NCBI GenBank assembly: GCA_947177595.1
Contig: CAMWUZ010000146.1
Span: 1 to 5,110, forward strand
Reading direction: 5' to 3'
Origin: an uncultured Porphyromonadaceae bacterium
Lineage (GTDB): Bacteria; Bacteroidota; Bacteroidia; Bacteroidales; Muribaculaceae
DNA: 5,110 bases
Shown here: piece after piece, positions 1-5,089 of the stretch
Layout: the number at the start of each line of letters is the position of its first letter
Numbering within the stretch: position 1 is the first letter of the stretch
Notes under the pieces: generated by a model
Told to the model about the DNA's origin: nothing
The model's input: only the letters and a program-made list of their open reading frames with translations
Database searches by the model: none
Translations under genes and position numbers: made by a program

Positions 1-1569
1 GCCGAGGATATTCCTCAGGATTTCATTGAAAGAGACCTTCAGCAAACCAGGTTTATTTCCAGAAAAGCAATTGAGATTCTAAAAACCGTTTGCAGGAATG
101 TTTATACCTCATCTGGAAAAGTTACCGACTTTTTCCGTAATGCATGGGGGTATAACCGATTGCTGGAAAATCTAAATCTGGAGCGTTATGAAAATGCGGG
201 AATGGTAGAGCATTCCGGTTCACGCTCTTGTATTAAGGACTGGACCAAACGACTGGATCACAGGCATCATGCCGCAGATGCCCTCACTATAGCCCTCACA
301 AGGCAAAACTATATTCAACGCCTGAGTACATTAAACTCCTCGCGCGATGATTTAAGAAAGGATGTAGGAGATAGATATTCACATGAATTCGGACTGTTAG
401 AGCAATGGGCATCACTTCGTCCTCATTTTTCGGCTGCGGAAGTCATGACAAAACTTTCAAAGGTCGGGGTATCTTTCAAATCCGGTAAAAAAGCTACGAC
501 CAAGGGGATCAACGGCAAATCTAAGAACAAGATATCCACACCACGAGGACCGCTCCATGAGGATACTATTTATGGTAAAATATATATAACCAACAAGCCA
601 AAATCAATTAATGATTGCCTGAAAAATCCAGAAATAATTGCCGACCCAATCTATCGTAAAGCAGTCATTGATGTTCTAAACCGATATAACGGAGATATTA
701 ATGCGGCAAAGAAGTATATGCAGAACAATCCGCTATTAACTCCCGGGGGTAAACAGATAGATAAGCTATCCACCCGAAAGCCGGAATTTACAAAAAGAGA
801 ATCATTGCTGACTCTAAAAGCCAATCAAATTGACAATATTGTTGATGAGGCTATTAAAGAGGCTGTCAAACAACGATTTGAAGAGTGTGGCAACTCAGAA
901 AAAGTTTTCCAGCAAAGTATATCAGAACACCCATTGTACCTGAACCCTGATATGCCATACCCCATTAAACGTGTTACCCGTAAAACAGGTCTTAAAGATA
1001 GCAGCGTTGTTGCCGTTAAAAAAGATGGTGATCGTCCGATAGGTTATGCTAAAACAGGGAATAACCACCACAGCGCATTTTACATGACTGCGGACGGTAA
1101 AATTTTAGAGATGATCACGACACTATGGACAGCCGTTAAACGTAAGAATTTCGGACTACCGGTAGTCATTGACAATCCTGATGCCGCTTGGGAATTTATT
1201 AAAGATAAAACCGATCATCCTGATTTTGAACATATCAAATCAACGTTACCACCCGAAGGAGCAAATCTTCTACTTACCCTTGCGCAAAATGAAATGGTGA
1301 TTATAGGTCTTAATGATGACGAATGGCACAAAGCAATCGAAAATAAGGATCTCACATCTATTGCTTCTCATTTATACAGAATGCAAACTATATCTTTAGG
1401 AGATTATCGTTTCCGGCATCATACACATACCCTTTCCACCGATACTAAAACCGACTACGATTCCGGCAATTGTATAAGACTTCGTAGCTGGAACGCTTTA
1501 TGTGAAAGCCATGTCCGTAAAGTTACTGTTGATAAACTGGGCAATATAATACTCCCTGATAATGATTAA
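1..1569 (+). CDS. cas9: Cas9 (type II-C), C-terminal part; start lies outside the window
   Basis: This is the RNA-guided DNA endonuclease of a type II CRISPR system. The frame is open from base 1, so the gene starts upstream; 522 residues remain of a protein that in Bacteroidota is usually about 1400 residues. The RuvC-I, RuvC-II and HNH parts are not in view. Visible in order: the segment after HNH (DFIERDLQQTRFISRKA, about residues 7-23); RuvC-III with DHRHHAADA (nt 256-282), holding the catalytic His and Asp of the family; the conserved RGPLHEDTIYG (nt 544-576) that begins the C-terminal region; and the wedge/PAM-interacting domain, with TGNNHH at nt 1054-1071 and a NEMVIIGL stretch followed by RMQTISLGDYRFRHH, both typical of Bacteroidetes II-C Cas9. 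The end (IRLRSW...LGNI) is also family-typical, so the C-terminus looks intact. The stop overlaps the cas1 start by 8 bp, which suggests one transcript. A TTG at 160 is internal and not a start. Confidence 0.97.
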   Translation, partial: AEDIPQDFIERDLQQTRFISRKAIEILKTVCRNVYTSSGKVTDFFRNAWGYNRLLENLNLERYENAGMVEHSGSRSCIKDWTKRLDHRHHAADALTIALTRQNYIQRLSTLNSSRDDLRKDVGDRYSHEFGLLEQWASLRPHFSAAEVMTKLSKVGVSFKSGKKATTKGINGKSKNKISTPRGPLHEDTIYGKIYITNKPKSINDCLKNPEIIADPIYRKAVIDVLNRYNGDINAAKKYMQNNPLLTPGGKQIDKLSTRKPEFTKRESLLTLKANQIDNIVDEAIKEAVKQRFEECGNSEKVFQQSISEHPLYLNPDMPYPIKRVTRKTGLKDSSVVAVKKDGDRPIGYAKTGNNHHSAFYMTADGKILEMITTLWTAVKRKNFGLPVVIDNPDAAWEFIKDKTDHPDFEHIKSTLPPEGANLLLTLAQNEMVIIGLNDDEWHKAIENKDLTSIASHLYRMQTISLGDYRFRHHTHTLSTDTKTDYDSGNCIRLRSWNALCESHVRKVTVDKLGNIILPDND

Positions 1570-2470
1570 GAAAACTCTCCACTTCTCTAACCCCGCATAT
1601 CTCTCGTTAAACCATAAGCAGTTGGTTATAAGGACAACTGAAGGGAATAACGAGAATAAGTTCACCAGACCGATAGAGGATATCGGGGTGATGATTATTG
1701 AGAGTCATCAGGTTACTCTCACTTCAGCACTCATATCGTATCTATTGGAGAATAATGTAGCGATAGTAACATGTGACAAATATCATTTACCGCAAGGTCT
1801 GATGCTGAACCTTTCAGGCAATACCTTACAGAGCGAACGATTTACCGCTCAGATTTCAGCATCTCTTCCGCTCAAGAAACAACTATGGCAGCAGACTGTT
1901 CAAGCAAAAATAGCCAATCAGGCAGCCAGCCTACAGATATCTACGGGAACCGAAACCGGATGTATGAAAAAATGGGCTCAGACTGTTAAAAGCGGAGACA
2001 GCGATAATCTTGAAGGGAGAGCGGCTGCCTATTATTGGCGAAACCTCTTCCCTCCGGAGCTCAAATTTGTAAGGGATCAGTGGGGAGAACCGCCAAACCA
2101 TTATCTGAATTACGGATATATCGTATTAAGAGCTATTATCGCACGAGCGTTAACAGGGAGTGGATTGCTTCCCACATTAGGCATTCATCACTGCAACCGC
2201 TACAATGCTTATTGCCTCGCCGATGATATAATGGAACCCTATCGACCGTTTGTTGACTTGGTTGTTTTGGAAATTATAGAGCGTTATGGCTATGATGCCC
2301 CATTGGATAAGGAGGTAAAAAAACTCCTTCTGTCAATACCGGTAATTGATGTGATAATTGATAATAAAAGAAGCCCCCTTATGGTAGCCGCTTCCACTAC
2401 AACCGCATCATTAGCGAAATGCTTTTTAGGTCTTCAGAGAAAAATACTTTATCCCACTATGAGTAAGTGA
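1562..2470 (+). CDS. cas1: CRISPR integrase Cas1 (type II-C)
   Basis: Cas1 is the catalytic subunit of the Cas1-Cas2 complex that inserts new spacers at the leader-side repeat. The 302 residues match the usual length of type II Cas1. The N-terminal beta domain occupies about residues 1-90 and the helical catalytic domain the rest. The metal ligands can be placed: E151 in NLEGRAAAYYW, H210 in LGIHHCNRYNAY, and E225 in LADDIMEPYRPFVD. All are present, so the enzyme should be active. The ATG at 1562 lies inside the end of cas9 (8-bp overlap) and opens with MIKKTLHFSNPAYLS, a normal Cas1 start, so it is preferred over later ATGs. No strong Shine-Dalgarno is seen, which is common in Bacteroidota. 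cas2 follows after 3 bp. No csn2 or cas4 is seen, as expected for subtype II-C. Confidence 0.97.
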   Translation: MIKKTLHFSNPAYLSLNHKQLVIRTTEGNNENKFTRPIEDIGVMIIESHQVTLTSALISYLLENNVAIVTCDKYHLPQGLMLNLSGNTLQSERFTAQISASLPLKKQLWQQTVQAKIANQAASLQISTGTETGCMKKWAQTVKSGDSDNLEGRAAAYYWRNLFPPELKFVRDQWGEPPNHYLNYGYIVLRAIIARALTGSGLLPTLGIHHCNRYNAYCLADDIMEPYRPFVDLVVLEIIERYGYDAPLDKEVKKLLLSIPVIDVIIDNKRSPLMVAASTTTASLAKCFLGLQRKILYPTMSK

Positions 2471-2473
2471 AAC

Positions 2474-2815
2474 ATGGTTAAGATCTCACGATATAATCAA
2501 TACAAAATAATGTGGACGCTTGTATTATTTGACCTACCTACAGAAACCAAACTTCAACGCAAGGCAGCAGCGAGATTCAGAAAAGATTTAGTTGCTGATG
2601 GTTTCAGTATGTTTCAGTTCTCCATCTATATCCGGCATTCCCCATCGCGCGAAAATAGCGATGTTCATGTAAAGCGGGTTATGCGCTCATTGCCAAACGA
2701 TGGTCACGTCTGCATAATACGTCTAACCGACAAGCAATTTAATGATATATTGGTTTTTAATCAAACAGGAATCATAGAGCCGCCACGCGAAAGTTTTCAA
2801 TTGGAGTTATTCTGA
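2474..2815 (+). CDS. cas2: CRISPR adaptation protein Cas2 (type II-C)
   Basis: Cas2 forms the central dimer of the spacer-integration complex and holds the prespacer DNA. The 113-residue product has the ferredoxin-like fold signature MWTLVLFDLPTETK (residues 13-26, with the conserved Asp at D20), then RKAAARFRKDLVADGF, QFSIYIRHS and the late strand VCIIRLTDKQF. The ATG at 2474 is 3 bp after the cas1 stop and gives the short lead NQYKIMW that II-C Cas2 proteins of Bacteroidota often carry. The internal ATG at 2510 (M13) is a possible but less likely start. It is the last gene of the cas operon; a weak hairpin followed by six Ts lies 36 bp downstream. The array begins 117 bp after the stop. Confidence 0.96.
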   Translation: MVKISRYNQYKIMWTLVLFDLPTETKLQRKAAARFRKDLVADGFSMFQFSIYIRHSPSRENSDVHVKRVMRSLPNDGHVCIIRLTDKQFNDILVFNQTGIIEPPRESFQLELF

Positions 2816-2850
2816 TATCGATACAATTCACAAACTACTTATCTATATAT

Positions 2851-2880
2851 TGAGCACGTAATTTTCCAGGCTCATTTTTT
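2851..2880 (+). terminator. Possible weak terminator after cas2
   Basis: TGAGC (2851-2855) and GCTCA (2870-2874) form a 5-bp stem with a 14-nt loop, followed at once by six Ts (2875-2880). It lies just after the cas2 stop in the right direction to end the cas transcript. The stem is short and the loop long, so this is only a candidate. Confidence 0.35.
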
Positions 2881-2884
2881 AATC

Positions 2885-2913
2885 GTATTTTAGCACATAA
2901 CTAGCTAAAATAC
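2885..2913. repeat. Perfect 10-bp inverted repeat between cas2 and the array
   Basis: GTATTTTAGC (2885-2894) and GCTAAAATAC (2904-2913) are exact reverse complements around a 9-nt loop. No U-run follows the stem on either strand, so it is not a textbook terminator. It lies where the + strand cas transcript and the - strand array transcript would meet, and its right arm overlaps the U-rich tail of the neighbouring array hairpin, so the two structures would compete on a - strand RNA. Confidence 0.6.
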
Positions 2914-2944
2914 AAGCATTCACACCGAATAAGATGTGAATGCT
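2907..2944 (-). terminator. Array terminator hairpin formed by the terminal repeat and an inverted copy of its end
   Basis: In the - strand RNA the last 12 bases of the cas2-side repeat (AGCATTCACATC, 2944-2933) can pair with GGTGTGAATGCT (2926-2915) just outside the array. The stem is 12 bp with one U-G wobble and a 6-nt loop (UUAUUC). It is followed by UGUAUUUU, U-rich as in an intrinsic terminator. On the + strand the wobble becomes an A-C mismatch, so the structure is better in the - strand RNA. The stem ends exactly at the repeat boundary. This supports transcription of the array toward cas2. Termination activity is inferred. Confidence 0.55.
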
Positions 2945-3823
2945 AACGCAAAAATACAAATTAGTAAGCTAATCACAACATCATTGGACTTATGAGCCTC
3001 CGCCCGCGCGATGTGAATGCTAACGCAAAAATACAAATTAGTAAGCTAATCACAACAAATCTCCTGTTGTTATTTCCGAAGTATTGGATGTGAATGCTAA
3101 CGCAAAAATACAAATTAGTAAGCTAATCACAACAAATTGTTACTTTAATTGTCTGCATGGTTGATGTGAATGCTAACGCAAAAATACAAATTAGTAAGCT
3201 AATCACAACTAGGTTTGTTACCTCAATCTCTCGGCTCATGATGTGAATGCTAACGCAAAAATACAAATTAGTAAGCTAATCACAACAATCTCGCCGACAC
3301 CCACAAAATCTTTCTTGATGTGAATGCTAACGCAAAAATACAAATTAGTAAGCTAATCACAACAGGAGTTATTTTTTAGTTTTGGTGTTTCCGATGTGAA
3401 TGCTAACGCAAAAATACAAATTAGTAAGCTAATCACAACTGATGCGAATGGTAATCCAATTTCACATGAGATGTGAATGCTAACGCAAAAATACAAATTA
3501 GTAAGCTAATCACAACGTAATAAATATGCACAAAACGATGAAGAAGGATGTGAATGCTAACGCAAAAATACAAATTAGTAAGCTAATCACAACGCTTCAC
3601 CTGTTAAACCTCGTTTTGTATTGATGTGAATGCTAACGCAAAAATACAAATTAGTAAGCTAATCACAACAAATTTAATGCTATCCCTGTATCTTTTAAAG
3701 ATGTGAATGCTAACGCAAAAATACAAATTAGTAAGCTAATCACAACTCGATGGGCACGAATTATGGCAGACTCAAGGATGTGAATGCTAACGCAAAAATA
3801 CAAATTAGTAAGCTAATCACAAC
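2933..3823 (-). CRISPR. CRISPR array, type II-C, 12 repeats and 11 spacers
   Basis: Twelve 47-bp repeats start at 2933, 3010, 3087, 3163, 3240, 3317, 3393, 3470, 3547, 3623, 3700 and 3777. All are identical by eye, including both terminal copies. On the + strand each begins GATGTGAATGCTAACG and ends GCTAATCACAAC; in the crRNA sense (- strand) it begins GTTGTGATTAGC. The 11 spacers are 30 bp, except three of 29 bp (those at 3134, 3364 and 3594), and are all different. The orientation follows from the GTTGTG start usual for II-C repeats, the promoter in each repeat, and the terminator at 2907-2944. The leader side is then on the right (3824 onward), making the 3747-3776 spacer the probable newest. 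The absence of repeat decay suggests a recently active array. No spacer visibly matches another part of this window. Confidence 0.98.
3793..3823 (-). promoter_or_regulatory. Promoter inside the leader-side repeat (same sequence in all 12 repeats)
   Basis: Read on the - strand, the repeat holds GTTG (3823-3820), a 19-nt gap, and TATTTTTG (3800-3793). The Bacteroides vegetative promoter is TTTG, 19-21 nt, TAnnTTTG, so the -7 box matches fully and the -33 box 3 of 4. Transcription would start in the last dozen bases of the repeat and run into the next spacer. Because every repeat is identical, each of the 12 carries this unit, starting with the -7 box at 2949-2956 in the cas2-side repeat. Promoter activity is inferred from the motif. 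Confidence 0.55.
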
Positions 3824-3920
3824 AGGAGCATTCCAAAAAAGATGAATAACAAAGAACTGGATGCAGAGCAATAGCCCTGCCATCCCTTTGTTGCTTTATA
3901 TGGAAAGAAGTCTACCTATC
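3824..3920 (-). other. Leader-side flank of the array
   Basis: This 97-bp stretch separates the antitoxin stop from the array. In the inferred direction it is upstream of the first repeat and should hold the signals that direct spacer insertion. It contains a hairpin (3859-3885) and then about 35 bp rich in T on the - strand next to the repeat. No TAnnTTTG box is seen on the - strand here, so array transcription probably relies on the promoters in the repeats or on read-through from the toxin-antitoxin operon. Confidence 0.45.
3859..3885 (-). terminator. Hairpin terminator candidate after the toxin-antitoxin operon
   Basis: On the - strand GGATGGCAGGGC and GCTCTGCATCC form a stem of 11 pairs (5 + one bulged G + 3 + one G-U + 2) with a UAUU loop. 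It is followed by AGTTCTTTGTT, moderately U-rich. It begins 35 bp after the antitoxin stop. The G-U pair becomes A-C on the + strand, so the - strand RNA folds better. It would limit read-through from the operon into the array, perhaps incompletely, since the U-run is broken. Confidence 0.5.
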
Positions 3921-4253
3921 TTACCAAAGCGTTACTTTACCCTGTGCGCCGAGGTCAAGTGCTGCCGTTTGGACTCCGAGAGCTCGGAATACCCGGCTAA
4001 TCGTCGGGAGTGTTATAACGCTCTTCCCTTTTTCAAGTTTTGATATTTGCGACTTCTGAACGCCTACACGTTCGCCTAATTGTTCCTGTGTCAATTCCTG
4101 TGCTTGTCGGGCTTTCTTTATGGCCTCACCAAGAAGATAGGCGTTAAGATCCTCTTTTAACTGTGCCTCCATTTCATCACGTTCGGGAGTGCCTACCGGA
4201 CCCCAAATGTTATCATTAAGCTCGTCAAGGGTTGTAAGTTTAATCTTTGCCAT
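3921..4253 (-). CDS. HigA-like XRE-family antitoxin
   Basis: This 110-residue protein is the probable antitoxin of the module: it would bind and neutralise the upstream toxin and repress the shared promoter. A helix-turn-helix of the Xre/Cro type covers about residues 42-98 (EAIKKARQAQELTQEQLGER, then VQKSQISKLEKG). The acidic N-terminal part (residues 8-40) is typical of Bacteroidota antitoxins paired with Gp49-type toxins and probably contacts the toxin. The ATG at 4253 is preceded by an A-rich stretch with AAAGAT just upstream; no strong Shine-Dalgarno is seen. It follows the toxin by 44 bp in the toxin-first order usual for HigBA modules. The next feature downstream on the same strand is the CRISPR array. 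The HTH family is clear; the antitoxin role rests on the neighbour. Confidence 0.9.
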   Translation of the reverse strand: MAKIKLTTLDELNDNIWGPVGTPERDEMEAQLKEDLNAYLLGEAIKKARQAQELTQEQLGERVGVQKSQISKLEKGKSVITLPTISRVFRALGVQTAALDLGAQGKVTLW

Positions 4254-4287
4254 ATCTTTAATCTTTACTTTATAATTTCTAATCTTT
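4241..4287 (-). repeat. Three direct copies of AAAGATTA around the antitoxin start
   Basis: On the - strand AAAGATTA occurs at 4287-4280, 4266-4259 and 4248-4241, with spacings of 21 and 18 bp. The first two extend to GTAAAGATTA. The third lies in the first codons of the antitoxin gene. The 21-bp step is two helical turns, which would suit a repeated protein site, but the copies could also be a chance product of the A-rich leader that Bacteroidota use for translation start. Confidence 0.5.
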
Positions 4288-4297
4288 ACAGTATCTT

Positions 4298-4630
4298 TTA
4301 ATTCTTATCATAGTAGTATTCGGCTCTCAATGCCTTTGCTCTCTCTATTTCCTGTTGAGATGTCTTTTGGGTTTTCTTCACAAATCCGTGCGTTGCGACA
4401 ACTATTGAATTTTGCTCAGTGTCCCAAAAAGCGAGTAGGCGGTATTTAACGCCATTGAACAAAGTGCGGAACTCCCAAATATCTGTGTCACCGAGTTTCT
4501 TAAATAACTCGTTATCCATTTCACCGTTACTCACACGGTTGATGTTGTAGGCTATTTTCTTTTTAGCCTTTTCGGGGAGCGAGTTGATGAACTCATTTGC
4601 CGGATCCATGAATAAGACTTTAATTTTCAT
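4298..4630 (-). CDS. HigB-like toxin, phage Gp49-like (RelE superfamily)
   Basis: The 110-residue basic protein matches the Gp49-like/HigB branch of the RelE-ParE toxin superfamily (Pfam PF05973 in memory). Members are usually ribosome-dependent mRNA interferases that stop translation until bound by their antitoxin. Visible hallmarks: N-terminal helix FINSLPEKAKKKIAYNI (residues 14-30), the core strands KLGDTDIWEFRTLFNGVKYR (45-64) and LLAFWD (65-70), and the C-terminal THGFVKKTQKTSQQEIERA (80-98). The length is full for the family and nothing is broken. The ATG at 4630 begins MKIKVLFMDPANEF, a normal start. A good promoter with a probable operator lies 30-65 bp upstream, and the antitoxin gene follows after 44 bp. 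The exact cellular target cannot be read from the sequence. Confidence 0.9.
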   Translation of the reverse strand: MKIKVLFMDPANEFINSLPEKAKKKIAYNINRVSNGEMDNELFKKLGDTDIWEFRTLFNGVKYRLLAFWDTEQNSIVVATHGFVKKTQKTSQQEIERAKALRAEYYYDKN

Positions 4631-4659
4631 ATTATACTGGAGTCAGTAGTTTAACACTG

Positions 4660-4691
4660 CAAAGGTAATAAAAGTTTCCACTCTTGGCAAC
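4660..4691 (-). promoter_or_regulatory. Promoter of the toxin-antitoxin operon
   Basis: On the - strand GTTG (4691-4688), a 20-nt gap, and TACCTTTG (4667-4660) match the Bacteroides promoter (TTTG, 19-21 nt, TAnnTTTG), the -7 box in full. The start of transcription would fall near 4655, leaving a leader of about 25 nt before the toxin ATG. It is the same -33/-7 design as in the CRISPR repeats. Confidence 0.7.
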
Positions 4692-4695
4692 TTTT
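4670..4695. promoter_or_regulatory. 26-bp near-palindrome, likely autoregulatory operator
   Basis: AAAAGTTTCCA (4670-4680) and TGGCAACTTTT (4685-4695) pair at 10 of 11 positions around CTCT. The palindrome covers the -33 box and most of the spacer of the toxin-antitoxin promoter, so a dimeric repressor bound there would block RNA polymerase. HigA-type antitoxins are known to repress their own operon through such sites, which makes the downstream XRE protein the natural ligand. No second copy is seen in the window. Confidence 0.6.
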
Positions 4696-4778
4696 AGGGC
4701 TATTTTTTTGAATTGAGTAGCTTTTTCTTTTTTCGCGTTCAACCATTCCTCAGCAAAAAGTATTAACTCACACTTGGG

Positions 4779-4893
4779 ATCTCGCCAAAACCATCAAAAG
4801 ACATAGGATAATATTACAACTAAATCAAAACATGATAGCTTTAACCTTATGACAAACACCTATTTGCGCATGGCGATCTATCTTTGGCGAGAT
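4779..4893. mobile_element. Possible 115-bp MITE-like element with 11-bp terminal inverted repeats
   Basis: ATCTCGCCAAA (4779-4789) and TTTGGCGAGAT (4883-4893) are perfect inverted repeats 93 bp apart, and GGG flanks both outer ends (4776-4778 and 4894-4896), as a 3-bp target duplication would. The interior is AT-rich and has no gene. The element sits directly at the 3' end of the DUF5053-like fragment. A 3-bp duplication is weak evidence, and the pair could instead be the stem of an RNA or a protein site. I do not recognise a transposon family. Confidence 0.35.
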
Positions 4894-4896
4894 GGG

Positions 4897-5013
4897 TTAA
4901 AGCCATGAACTTGATTTTCCAAAATAGGTTCTTGCCATTTCGCGCCAGGATATATCTGACATCTTACTCTTCATGTCCGGAATGAGTTTCTTTTCTTGTA
5001 GAACTATTTCCAT
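4897..5013 (-). pseudogene. DUF5053-like small protein, probably truncated
   Basis: The frame from ATG at 5013 to TAA at 4897 gives 38 residues: an N-terminal helix (IVLQEKKLIPDMKSKM) and then SDISWREMARTYFGKSSSWL. The motif W-R-E-x-A-x-x-Y-F-G-K-S-x-S-W-L resembles the helix-turn-helix-like part of DUF5053 proteins, small proteins common in phage and conjugative regions of Bacteroidales. Those continue with an aromatic residue and about 30 more residues; here a TAA stands at that position, so the gene looks cut short. The start is preceded by the A-rich stretch TTAAAAAAATATAATT, typical for translation start in this phylum. Family assignment is from memory of the motif. It may still be translated as a short peptide. 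Confidence 0.5.
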
Positions 5014-5028
5014 AATTATATTTTTTTA

Positions 5029-5055
5029 AGCCCTTCCTCAGCATAGGGAAGGGCT
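5029..5055 (+). terminator. GC-rich hairpin, possible + strand terminator
   Basis: AGCCCTTCCT (5029-5038) and GGGAAGGGCT (5046-5055) form a 10-bp stem with a 7-nt loop; the innermost pair is U-G on the + strand but A-C on the - strand. GTTTGTT follows on the + strand, a moderate U-run, while the - strand side is followed by As. It therefore fits a + strand terminator, yet no + strand gene is seen before it. In the other direction it would sit in the leader of the DUF5053-like fragment. Confidence 0.45.
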
Positions 5056-5067
5056 GTTTGTTAAGGT

Positions 5068-5089
5068 GATGTGAATGCTGATGCAGAAA
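5068..5089 (+). repeat. Degenerate half CRISPR repeat, possible anti-repeat
   Basis: These 22 bases match positions 1-22 of the + strand repeat at 19 sites: GATGTGAATGCT is exact, then GATGCAGAAA replaces AACGCAAAAA. The three changes (A to G, C to T, A to G) are transitions that each keep pairing, as G-U wobbles, between a + strand RNA from here and a - strand crRNA. After 5089 the similarity stops. It may be a decayed repeat left 1.2 kb from the array or the first part of an anti-repeat RNA continuing past the window edge. Confidence 0.6.

Noticed and set aside
160..162. TTG as a start codon for a 469-residue protein
   Set aside because: The frame stays open to base 1 and the upstream residues are conserved Cas9 sequence, so this is an internal Leu codon.
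2035..2226. A 63-codon open frame on the + strand inside cas1
   Set aside because: It lies wholly inside cas1 in another frame and resembles no known protein; cas1 has clear catalytic motifs throughout this span.
2823..2835. ACAATTCACAAAC as a tracrRNA anti-repeat
   Set aside because: It needs an extra base within the match and lacks the rest of the complement (AGTAAGCT) upstream.
2933..3823. Array transcribed on the + strand with cas2
   Set aside because: No TAnnTTTG box exists in the repeat on that strand, the repeat sense beginning GTTGTG is the usual crRNA sense in II-C, and the flanking hairpin folds better in the - strand RNA.
3861..4043. A 60-codon open frame on the + strand
   Set aside because: It is antisense to the antitoxin gene and its terminator hairpin, has no recognisable motif, and is explained by the - strand coding sequence.
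5029..5055. Hairpin as the terminator of a tracrRNA on the - strand running from 5090
   Set aside because: On that strand the stem is followed by TTAAAAAAA instead of Us, and the changes in the neighbouring half repeat would give A-C mismatches with a + strand crRNA.
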